Shown here: one piece after another, positions 24,665 through 35,613 of the stretch
How positions within the stretch are numbered: position 1 is the stretch's first letter
Layout of the letters: each line of letters opens with the position of its first letter
From: Saccharothrix sp.
GTDB taxonomy: Bacteria > Actinomycetota > Actinomycetes > Mycobacteriales > Pseudonocardiaceae
NCBI RefSeq assembly: GCF_031180885.1
Contig: NZ_JAPSLK010000023.1
Span: 49,486-113,485, forward strand
Direction of reading: 5' to 3'
Length of the DNA stretch: 64,000 bases
The notes under the pieces: generated by a model
Seen by the model: only the letters and a program-made list of their open reading frames with translations
What the model was told of the DNA's origin: nothing
Database searches by the model: none
Translations under genes and position numbers: made by a program

Positions 24665-26364
24665 TGCGCCACCCCCTTCCACAACTCGGAAAACGTCCCG
24701 CCCCGCGCCACCAACTCCGCCGGTGTCCCGCGCTCGACCACCGACCCGTTCTCCAGCACCACCACGGTGTCGGCATCGGCGACCGTCTCCAGCCGATGCG
24801 CGATCACGAGCACCGTCCGCTCACCCCGCAACTCCGCGAGCGTCCGGCGCACGGCCTGCTCCGTGCGCGGGTCGGCGAACGCGGTGGCCTCGTCGAGCAC
24901 CAGGACCGGTGCGTCGGCCAGCAGGGCGCGAGCCAGCGAGAGGCGTTGCGCCTCACCGCCGGACAGGCCCGCGTCCTCGCCGATCACCGAGTCGTAGCCG
25001 CGCGGCAGTTCCAGGATCCGGTCGTGGATGCCGGCCCGGCGGGCGGCGCGGACCACGTCCTCGCGGTCGGCGTGCGGCACGGCCAGCGCGATGTTGTCCG
25101 CGACCGACGCGCGCAGCAGGTGGACGTCCTGGAAGACGAAGGACACCAGGCGGTTGCGGTCGCGGTCGGCCAGGTCGCGCAGGTCGACCCCGCCGAGGGT
25201 GACCGCGCCGTGCGTCGGGTCGAAGAACCTCGGCAGCAGCCGGATCAGCGTGGACTTGCCGCTGCCGGACGGGCCGACCAGCGCGGTGAACGCGCCCGGC
25301 TCCAGGACCAGGTCGACGCCGCGCAGCACCTCGTGGTCGTCGTCGTAGCCGAACCGGACGCCGCGCAGCTCCACCCGGTGGCCTTCCGGCGTGGCCGGGT
25401 GCGCGGGCTCGGGCAGCGGCGGCACCGCCAGCACGTCCCGGATGCGCCCGACCGCGCGGTGGGCGGCCTGCATGTCGTCGAACCCGTGCCCGAGGCTCGC
25501 GACCGGGGCGGTCAACCCGAGCCCGAGCAGCAGGAACGGCAGCAGGTCGGCCGGCGCGAGACTGCCGTCGCCGATCAGCACCGCGCCCCCGGTCAGCACC
25601 GCCAGCAGCACGAACGGCGGCGACAGGGCCAGCTGCATGCCCGCGGCGATCCCGGAGACACCGCGCACCCACCGGCTGAACGTGCCGACGAACTCGTCCG
25701 CGGCGGTCCGGAACCGGCGGTGCGCGCGCCCGGCCCCGCCGAACGCCTTCACCACCGCGATCCCCCGCACGAACTCCACCACGGAGTCCGAGATCCGCCC
25801 CATCGCGCCGTCGAACTCCTCCTGCTCGCGCCGCCGGGCCGGGGTCATCATCAACGGCACCAACGCGATCGCGAGCAGCACCGGCCCGAGGGTGATCAGC
25901 GTCAGCCGCCAGTCCACGGTGAGCAGGTAGACCAGCGACACCAGCGGCACGACGAACGCCGCCACCATGTCACCGGGGGTGTGGGCGATGAACGGGTGCA
26001 CGGCGCTCACGTCCTCCCCCACGACCTTGGCCAACTCGCCCGTCCGACGGCCGGAGAGCCACCCGATCGGCACCCGCCCGAGCTGCTCGGCCAGTCGACG
26101 CCGGAACGACAACTGCACCCGCCCGTCCAGGAGATGCCCGACCCCGGACGACGCGGCCGTGAACACCAGCCGCACGAACAACCCGACCGCGCCGGCAAGG
26201 ACGACGAACCACACCCGGCCCTCGTCGAGCGGGCCCGCCTGGAGCAGCAGCCGACCGAGCTCGACCACCGCGAGCAACGGCACCAGCCCGGCCACCGCCC
26301 CCACCACCTGGAACACCACGACCAGCGCGAACGAGCCCACGAACGGGCGCACCAGAACGCCCAT
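24661..26364 (-). CDS. ABC half-transporter (permease-ATPase), IrtA/YbtP-like
   Basis: 567 aa, starting MGVLVRPFVGSFALVVVF. An N-terminal membrane domain with about six helices is followed by an ATPase with Walker A GPSGSGKST, signature 'LSGGEAQRLSLARALL' and Walker B 'VLVLDEATAFADP'. The post-Walker residue pattern differs from its partner, suggesting non-equivalent ATP sites. No FAD-binding siderophore-reductase domain precedes it, unlike mycobacterial IrtA. It overlaps the esterase gene upstream (TGATG), so transporter and hydrolase are co-translated. Confidence 0.87.
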   Translation of the reverse strand: MGVLVRPFVGSFALVVVFQVVGAVAGLVPLLAVVELGRLLLQAGPLDEGRVWFVVLAGAVGLFVRLVFTAASSGVGHLLDGRVQLSFRRRLAEQLGRVPIGWLSGRRTGELAKVVGEDVSAVHPFIAHTPGDMVAAFVVPLVSLVYLLTVDWRLTLITLGPVLLAIALVPLMMTPARRREQEEFDGAMGRISDSVVEFVRGIAVVKAFGGAGRAHRRFRTAADEFVGTFSRWVRGVSGIAAGMQLALSPPFVLLAVLTGGAVLIGDGSLAPADLLPFLLLGLGLTAPVASLGHGFDDMQAAHRAVGRIRDVLAVPPLPEPAHPATPEGHRVELRGVRFGYDDDHEVLRGVDLVLEPGAFTALVGPSGSGKSTLIRLLPRFFDPTHGAVTLGGVDLRDLADRDRNRLVSFVFQDVHLLRASVADNIALAVPHADREDVVRAARRAGIHDRILELPRGYDSVIGEDAGLSGGEAQRLSLARALLADAPVLVLDEATAFADPRTEQAVRRTLAELRGERTVLVIAHRLETVADADTVVVLENGSVVERGTPAELVARGGTFSELWKGVAQ

Positions 26365-27263
26365 CAGCCCGCCAGCCCACGACGCAGCGCCGCACCCAGC
26401 TCGGCGATCTGCCGCTGGGACACCTCCGCCGACAAGATCGCCTGCGACCCGTGGAACGTCCCCGGCCACTGGTGCAACTCGACCGACACGCCCGCCTGCA
26501 ACAGGCGCAGCGCGTACGCGATGTTCTCGTCCCGGTTGGGGCAGAACTCCGCCGACGCGATGTAGGCGGGCGGCAGCCCGGACAGGTCGGTCGCGCGGGC
26601 CGGCGCCGCGTACGGCCCCACCTCCGCGACACCGCTCAGGTAGTGCCGCCACGCCCAAGCCACTTTCGCCCGGTTCATCCAGGGCGTGTCGGTGAAGTTC
26701 CGCGCCGACCACGAGTCCAGCCGGTCGTCCAAACCGGGCTGGTTCAGCAGCTGGAAGCAGATCCGCGGCCCGTTCTCGTCGCGCGCCCGCAACGCCAGCG
26801 CCGCCGCCAACCCACCGCCCGCGCTGTGCCCGCCGACCGCGATCCGCGCGGGATCGATCCCCCACTCGTCGGCCTGCTCGACCGCCCAGCGCAACACCGC
26901 CCACACGTCGTCCAGGGCCGCCGGGTACGGGTTCTCCGGCGCCAACCGGTACCCGACCGACACCACAACCGCACCCGACCGCTCCGCCATCCGCGCGGCC
27001 CACGGGTGCTCGGTGTCGACGTCCCCCATGACGAACCCGCCACCGTGCAGCCACAGGACCGCACCCTGCGCCGACCGGGGCCGGTAGACCCGCACCGGCA
27101 CGTCCGGTTCGGCGGGCACGGTCCGGTCCTCGACCACCATGTCCGCGACGTCCGGCGCGGCCACCGAGGCGGCCAGGGCGCCGAACTTCGCCCGCGCGGC
27201 GGCCGGGTCGCTCAGGTCGGTGTCGGGGAACAACGGGACGAAGGCTTCCAACTCGGGATCCAT
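26364..27263 (-). CDS. Alpha/beta hydrolase, hormone-sensitive-lipase family esterase
   Basis: 299 aa cytoplasmic esterase. It has the oxyanion motif HGGGFVMGD, nucleophile elbow GGHSAGGGLA, the acid in CPNRDENI and the histidine in 'WPGTFHGSQ'. Bacterial HSL-family enzymes hydrolyse short acyl esters. Coupled to two siderophore-importer-like half-transporters, it might cleave an imported ester compound (for example an iron chelate), but this is inference. The start ATG 27263 is preferred because the protein then begins with the family's acidic MDPELEAF region. Confidence 0.85.
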   Translation of the reverse strand: MDPELEAFVPLFPDTDLSDPAAARAKFGALAASVAAPDVADMVVEDRTVPAEPDVPVRVYRPRSAQGAVLWLHGGGFVMGDVDTEHPWAARMAERSGAVVVSVGYRLAPENPYPAALDDVWAVLRWAVEQADEWGIDPARIAVGGHSAGGGLAAALALRARDENGPRICFQLLNQPGLDDRLDSWSARNFTDTPWMNRAKVAWAWRHYLSGVAEVGPYAAPARATDLSGLPPAYIASAEFCPNRDENIAYALRLLQAGVSVELHQWPGTFHGSQAILSAEVSQRQIAELGAALRRGLAG

Positions 27264-27359
27264 GCCTTCATCCAAACGACCCGCGCCGAGATGATCATCC
27301 GCCACCCGTAGCGGGTCCGACCGTGATCGCGCACCGTTCGGTGCACCTATCCTGGCCGC

Positions 27360-28388
27360 ATGGAGGCACTGGCCCAACGGTTGTCGCATCTGGACACGCA
27401 CGTGGAGGGTGCCCTCCGCGTGGTCATGTTCTACGACACCCTCATGCGCCGCCGAGTGGACCTCCCCGCCCTGACCAGGGCTTCGGCGAACCTGGCCGAG
27501 TGCGTGACGGGCTACCGCCTGCGCGGCGCGGACACCACCACCCGCTTCTCCCCGGACGGCACCCCCGCCACGACCGACCCGTCCCCGGCCTCCTCCACCG
27601 CTCCCATCACCCTCGACGGCGAGGAGATCGGCACCGTCTGGCTGGAACGCCCGGGCCCGCCCAACCCCCTCGACGAGGTCGTCCTGGACCGCCTGGCCAT
27701 CGCCGCCGCGGCCGTGGTCGAACGCTACGGCCCCGCCCGCACCACCATGGCCGACCCGGCCCTGGTCGAACTCGTCATCAGCCCGGACACCGACGAACCC
27801 GCCAGAACCAGAGCCCTGCGGCTGCTGGGCTTCCCGCCCGACATCCCCGTCCAGGTAGCAGCCATCCGATCACCCTCCCCTTTGGACCAGCTGGCAACCC
27901 GCCTCTGCCCCACCCGCCCGGTCAAAGCCGCTCCTCTGGGCGAGGTGGGAGCCATCCTCGCCCCGGCCCTCGACCCGACCCGCTTCCCCGAAGACGCCAA
28001 AGCCGGCCTGGGCACCGCCACCAACCCCCACACCTCCTGGCAACAAGCCCGAACCGCCCTGAAATTCACCACGAAACGCAACCCGGTCGTCCACTACAAC
28101 GACCTGGGCGCGCTGACCCTCCTGTCCCAAATCCCACAAGACACGATCCGCACCAACCCGGACGTCACCACGATTTCCCAACTCACCGAAGACGACCTGG
28201 AAACCCTGGACGCGTACTGCACCACAGGCTCCCTCCGCCGGGCCGCCGACCTGCTGCACCTCCACCACACCAGCGTCGCCCGCCGCCTGGACCACCTGAG
28301 CAAGGCCTTCACCACCGACCTCACCACCCCCACCGGCCTGACCAGAGCACGCATCGCCCTGACCACCTGGCGTCTTCTCGACGCGTGA
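27360..28388 (+). CDS. PucR/CdaR-type helix-turn-helix regulator
   Basis: 342 aa. The C-terminus has the PucR-family HTH (TGSLRRAADLLHLHHTSVAR, then RRLDHLSKAF). The N-terminal part (LAQRLSHLDTHVEGALRVVMFYD) is an uncharacterised sensor-like region common in actinobacterial members. The gene is divergent from the esterase/ABC operon with a 96-bp gap and may regulate it. A leaderless start is likely: TATCCT at 27348-27353, six bases before the ATG. The gene is strongly C-rich at third positions in its second half. Confidence 0.8.
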   Translation: MEALAQRLSHLDTHVEGALRVVMFYDTLMRRRVDLPALTRASANLAECVTGYRLRGADTTTRFSPDGTPATTDPSPASSTAPITLDGEEIGTVWLERPGPPNPLDEVVLDRLAIAAAAVVERYGPARTTMADPALVELVISPDTDEPARTRALRLLGFPPDIPVQVAAIRSPSPLDQLATRLCPTRPVKAAPLGEVGAILAPALDPTRFPEDAKAGLGTATNPHTSWQQARTALKFTTKRNPVVHYNDLGALTLLSQIPQDTIRTNPDVTTISQLTEDDLETLDAYCTTGSLRRAADLLHLHHTSVARRLDHLSKAFTTDLTTPTGLTRARIALTTWRLLDA

Positions 28389-28441
28389 AAACGGCACCAA
28401 GTATGGTCGTGGCACGAGCGGGGGACGTGGACGGAGTCGTG

Positions 28442-29683
28442 ATGGACGTCAGCCGGGGTTCCGAGACGCGGCTGCGCTTCCTGGAGGCCATCACCGACAG
28501 CGCCCTCCGGGAACTCGACCTGGACAAGCTGTTCGAAGTCCTGCTCACCAAGGTCCGCGACCTCCTCGCGGTCGACACCGTCACCGCCCTCCTCACCGAC
28601 CTGGGCGGCACCCAACTGGTCGCCCGCGCCACCGTCGGCCTGGAGGAAGAGGTCTTCCAGGGCGTCCGGGTCGCCCTCGGCACCGGCTTCGCCGGCCGGG
28701 TGGCCCAGCTCCGCGAGCCCGTGCAGATCTCGCACGTGGACGAGTCGACGGTCGTCAACCCCCTGCTCTGGAAGCGCGGCCTGCACGCCCTCCTGGGCGT
28801 CCCGATGATCGCCGAGGACGACCTCGTCGGCGTGCTGCACATCGGCAGCACCACGGACCGCCGGTTCACCGACGACGAGGTCGACCTGCTCCAACTCGTC
28901 GCCGACCGGCTCGCCGTGGGCGTCTACGCGCACCGCTCCCGGTCCGAACGGGCCGCCGCCGCAGTGCTCCAGAACAGCCTCCTGCCCTCCCGCCTGCCCA
29001 CGACGGAGGGGTGGGGCATGGCCGCCCGGTACGTGCCCGGCGCGGACAGCGGGGTCGGCGGCGACTGGTACGACGTGTTCCAACTGCCCGGCAACCGCAC
29101 CGGCCTGGTCATCGGGGACGTGGTCGGCAGCGGCCTGGCCGCCGCGATCGTGATGGGACGCCTGCGCAGCGCCCTGCGCGCGTACGCCCTGGAGTTCGAG
29201 GACCCCGCCACGGTGCTGGGTCGGCTGGACCGCAAGGCCGCCCACTTCGAGCACCACAGCATGGCCACGGTCGCCTACGCGGTGATCCACACCGACACCG
29301 GCCGCATGGACCTCGCCCTCGCCGGCCACCTGCCTCCGGTGCTGGCCGTGCCGGGCGATCAGGCGCGGTTCGTCGAGACCACGGTCGACCCGCCCATCGG
29401 CTACCGCCTGGCCGTCACCGGCCGCCACCGCACCAGCGTCGACCTGCCGCCCGGCGCGCTGGTCGCCCTCTACACCGACGGCCTCGTGGAACGCCGCGAC
29501 GAGGACCTGGACGAGCGCCTGGAACTGCTCCGCCAGTCGGTCGTCCCGACCGCGCCGGAACTCGCGTGCGCCCGCATCATGGCCAACCTGGTCGGCGACC
29601 ACCCCGCGACCGACGACATCGCCCTGCTCACCGTCCGCCACACCCCACTTCTCCCGTCCGACGCCGCCGCGGGGTTCCGCTGA
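28442..29683 (+). CDS. GAF-domain SpoIIE/PP2C-type phosphatase
   Basis: 413 aa. A GAF domain (about residues 20-165, LFEVLLTKVRDLLAVDT onwards) is followed by a PPM/SpoIIE phosphatase domain with GVGGDWYDVF, 'GDVVGSGLAAAIVMGRLR', YTDGLVERR and the final D-D motif 'ATDDIALL'. Such enzymes dephosphorylate STAS anti-anti-sigma factors to switch alternative sigma factors in response to a GAF ligand. The start ATG 28442 has ACGGAG 5 nt upstream. A coupled GTG at 28385, overlapping the PucR stop, would add 19 residues. Confidence 0.87.
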   Translation: MDVSRGSETRLRFLEAITDSALRELDLDKLFEVLLTKVRDLLAVDTVTALLTDLGGTQLVARATVGLEEEVFQGVRVALGTGFAGRVAQLREPVQISHVDESTVVNPLLWKRGLHALLGVPMIAEDDLVGVLHIGSTTDRRFTDDEVDLLQLVADRLAVGVYAHRSRSERAAAAVLQNSLLPSRLPTTEGWGMAARYVPGADSGVGGDWYDVFQLPGNRTGLVIGDVVGSGLAAAIVMGRLRSALRAYALEFEDPATVLGRLDRKAAHFEHHSMATVAYAVIHTDTGRMDLALAGHLPPVLAVPGDQARFVETTVDPPIGYRLAVTGRHRTSVDLPPGALVALYTDGLVERRDEDLDERLELLRQSVVPTAPELACARIMANLVGDHPATDDIALLTVRHTPLLPSDAAAGFR

Positions 29684-30278
29684 CCACCCCGATAACGACT
29701 CGGCGATTCCGCCGCCCGACCACGCCCGCCCTCGGCACGCTCCCCGCCGTGGACAGACTCAAGGCCGCGGCACGCCGGCTCGACGCACGCCAGTTCGCCG
29801 CCTACGCGGCAGGACCCCCCACCCGGCCGAACCGACCCCGCACGAAGTGGCGCTCGACTTCGAGTTCAACGCCGGCGCCTCCGACCACGGCCTGCGCCGC
29901 CGCCGGCGCCTCGTCCTCGGCCTCCCCCTCTGGGGCGTCCTCGAGCCGCAACAACGCGTAGCACTGCCGGCCCACGAGATGGGCCACTTCGTCAACGGCG
30001 ACCCGACGCGCGGCATCGCGACCTCGCCCGCGCTGGTCACCCCCGGCGTGCTGGCGGACCTGGTCCGACCCAGTTCGTCCCCGACCAGGTCGAGCCCGCT
30101 CATGGAAAGTCGACCCTGTGGAACGAGCACCCAGCCGGCCGGCCTGCGCGCCCGGATCGTCGAGGGCCGGCCGCACCAGGAGCCCGCCATCACCCTGTCC
30201 GAAGAGGACTCCGCGCGCATCGACACCGAACTGTCCCGCTGGTACGCCCGAGCCGGCCGCGACCTCGTCCGGGACTGA
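29684..30278 (+). pseudogene. Decayed M48-type metallopeptidase
   Basis: Pieces of an M48 (HtpX-like) peptidase are spread over two frames. 'VDRLKAAARRLDARQFAAY' is in one frame near 29750-29810. From 29847 another frame gives ALDFEFNAGASDHGLRRRRR, then LGLPLWGVLEPQQR and the zinc motif HEMGHFVNGDP. After 'VLADLVRP' the middle of the protein (membrane helices and third zinc ligand) is missing. It resumes as a C-terminus-like 'ARIDTELSRWYARAGRDL'. A frameshift plus an internal deletion make this a non-functional copy. The HEXXH motif itself is intact. Confidence 0.65.
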
Positions 30279-30370
30279 CACCCGAAACACACGAACCCGG
30301 CAGCCGCCACCCGTGATCAGGGGCATCCCAGGGTTTTCCCGGATGTCGCTGCACCGTTCGACCGCAGAAG

Positions 30371-31786
<1,416 letters not shown>

Positions 31787-31865
31787 GGGCTGTCGGGACG
31801 GACCACAACCGCAGCCTGACCGCTTCCCCGCGCGGCGGCTGCTTTGCTTTTGGCTATCAGCCACA

Positions 31866-32012
31866 GGAAGGGCCTCGGTTCGTCCCCCGTACGGCCTGGG
31901 CGCAGCCCAACCGCGCTTCGCCCTTCTTGGCAACCAGCTTTTCCGGTTGCCAAGAAAGGCGAAGGGTGATTGCCTCCGGCAGGCCGTACGGGGGACGAAC
32001 CGACGCCCTTCC
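31866..32012. repeat. Long nested inverted repeat between convergent genes
   Basis: Outer arms 31866-31898 and 31980-32012 are 33 bp with one mismatch. Inner arms 31914-31935 and 31945-31966 match 20 of 22 bp around a 9-nt loop (AGCTTTTCC). The whole 147-bp element can fold into one long two-part hairpin. It lies in the 322-bp gap between the convergent AAA ATPase and VOC genes, where it could end both transcripts. Its length and nesting far exceed an ordinary terminator. Confidence 0.8.
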
Positions 32013-32066
32013 ACCCTCGGGGGCCTGCCGCGCGGCGAGCGCTCGCTTTTAGCTTTTGATCTTGAG

Positions 32067-32106
32067 AGCGCGAAGCGCGTTCCTCCTCACAGCAGCGCGA
32101 AGCGCG
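32067..32106. repeat. Short direct repeats with palindromic core
   Basis: AGCGCGAAGCGCG occurs at 32067-32079 and again at 32094-32106. Each copy is a partial palindrome. They flank the 3' end of the VOC gene, just outside the large nested palindrome. Confidence 0.7.
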
Positions 32107-32108
32107 CG

Positions 32109-32726
32109 TCAAGCCCCGCGCACGCTGACCGCCGCCCACGGGAACCCGTCGAGGTCGGTGAACGGTTCTGCGTCAGCGACAACCGTCAGCCGGTGCGACC
32201 CGCTGCCCTCCGCGCCGACACCCACGTCCTTGGCCAGGGCGCGACGCCGGTAGAGGGCCAGCTTGACCGGCCCGGTGGCGAACTCCGCGTACACCCGCCC
32301 GAAGCTCTTGCCCGCCGCGAACCCCCGCCCGGCGTAGAACTTCTTGGCGGCCACCACATCGCCCACCCCCAGCAGCAGCACGACCTCGTCGACCCGCCGG
32401 GCGACCGGCCCCTTGTCCTTCTTCGCCGAGGTCGCGATCTTCCAGATCGTGCCGTCCGGCGCCTGCACCACCCCGCCATAGCCCCACAGCGACTTCGCGG
32501 CAGGCTTGAGCAACACCGCACCGGCCGCCACCGCGGACTCCAAGTAGCTGTCCACAATGGACGGCTGCGCCACGGTGAGCGCCAGGATGAAGCCGCGGAA
32601 GCCCGTGGTGGGCTCGTCCGAGGTGCGGAAGGTCAGCACGCCGTCCAAGCCGAAGGCGGCGGTGTAGAAGCGCTCGGCGGCCCCGGTGTCGGCCACGTCG
32701 AGGGTGATGGAGGCGATGTTCGTCAT
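32109..32726 (-). CDS. VOC (glyoxalase/dioxygenase fold) family protein
   Basis: 205 aa with two beta-alpha-beta-beta-beta modules of the vicinal oxygen chelate fold. Module one begins ASITLDVADTGAAERFYTAAFGL; module two is around VDEVVLLLGVGDVVAAKKFY. Members include glyoxalases, dioxygenases and antibiotic-binding proteins; the specific activity is not recognisable. A start at ATG 32726 gives a compact protein, and TAGCGT 7 nt upstream suggests a leaderless or near-leaderless transcript. Confidence 0.8.
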   Translation of the reverse strand: MTNIASITLDVADTGAAERFYTAAFGLDGVLTFRTSDEPTTGFRGFILALTVAQPSIVDSYLESAVAAGAVLLKPAAKSLWGYGGVVQAPDGTIWKIATSAKKDKGPVARRVDEVVLLLGVGDVVAAKKFYAGRGFAAGKSFGRVYAEFATGPVKLALYRRRALAKDVGVGAEGSGSHRLTVVADAEPFTDLDGFPWAAVSVRGA

Positions 32727-32827
32727 GCCGAGAACGCTAAGCGCCGGCCGCCGCGCGCGGCTTCTCGAATCCTGACCGAAGTGGCTGGGCGGGCTCCCGG
32801 GCCACCAGCCGGTCGAACGCGCAACGG

Positions 32828-35056
<2,229 letters not shown>

Positions 35057-35200
35057 TCACTGGCCACCGGGGGATCACGCAACCAGTCGCCGGCCGTGGC
35101 GGCCAGGGTCGGGGCACCAGATCTACCCGTTCGTGGGCGTCGACCGCTCCACCGGCGCACGGACCGCTGCCGATCGTGCCCGCCGACTCACCCGTTCAGG

Positions 35201-35551
35201 TCAGGACACGACGTCGGTGGCGCCCATGCCGAGGTGCTCGATGTGGTAGACCGCCTCGTCCAGCAGTTGGGCGACGTGGTCGTCGTAGAGGCTGTAGACG
35301 ATGCTGCGGCCGTGCCGGGTGCCCACGACCAGGCCGAGCGCGCGGAGCAGGCGCAACTGGTGGGAGACGGCGGACTGCTCCATCTCGATCGCCTCGGCCA
35401 GCTCCCCCACCGCGCACGCTCCGTGCCGCAGCCGGGCGAGGATGCGCAGCCGGCTGGGGGTGGCCAGGGCCTGGAGGGTCGCGGCGACGGTCGCGGCCGA
35501 CTCCGCGTCCAGCACGGCGGGCGGCGCGGCCTTGTCCGTCCCGTGTCCCAT
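35201..35551 (-). CDS. ArsR-family metal sensor (alpha5-site, CzrA/NmtR-like)
   Basis: 116 aa winged-helix repressor with the ArsR DNA-recognition helix 'MEQSAVSHQLRLLRALGLV'. The C-terminal helix has D90-x-H92-x10-H103-x2-H106, exactly the alpha5 metal site of Zn/Co/Ni sensors such as CzrA and NmtR. There are no N-terminal cysteine pairs. It is divergent from a P1B-4 metal ATPase and shares one operator with it. A leaderless transcript is likely: TAGGAT at 35558-35563 (minus), 6 nt before the ATG. It should release DNA on metal binding and induce the exporter. Confidence 0.88.
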   Translation of the reverse strand: MGHGTDKAAPPAVLDAESAATVAATLQALATPSRLRILARLRHGACAVGELAEAIEMEQSAVSHQLRLLRALGLVVGTRHGRSIVYSLYDDHVAQLLDEAVYHIEHLGMGATDVVS

Positions 35552-35567
35552 GGGGTGATCCTACTTG

Positions 35568-35599
35568 AGGAACAAATGAAGAGGTCTTCATGTGTTCCT
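35568..35599. promoter_or_regulatory. ArsR operator between divergent sensor and exporter genes
   Basis: A 15-bp inverted repeat with one mismatch (AGGAACAAATGAAGA at 35568-35582; TCTTCATGTGTTCCT at 35585-35599, 2-bp centre). Its inner core ATGAA-N6-TTCAT is the classic ArsR/SmtB-type site. It is centred between the two predicted -10 boxes, TAGGAT (minus, 35558-35563) and TATGGT (plus, 35601-35606), so one bound repressor would block both promoters. Confidence 0.8.
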
Positions 35600-35613
35600 G
35601 TATGGTGCGCGGT

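Noticed and set aside
31866..32012. Insertion sequence
   Set aside because: No transposase frame inside or beside it; the whole element is palindromic and only 147 bp.
35590..35613. ATG 35590 or 35602 as start of the P1B-4 ATPase
   Set aside because: The first lies in the ArsR inverted repeat and the second overlaps the -10-like TATGGT; GTG 35614 fits a leaderless transcript and a normal family N-terminus.
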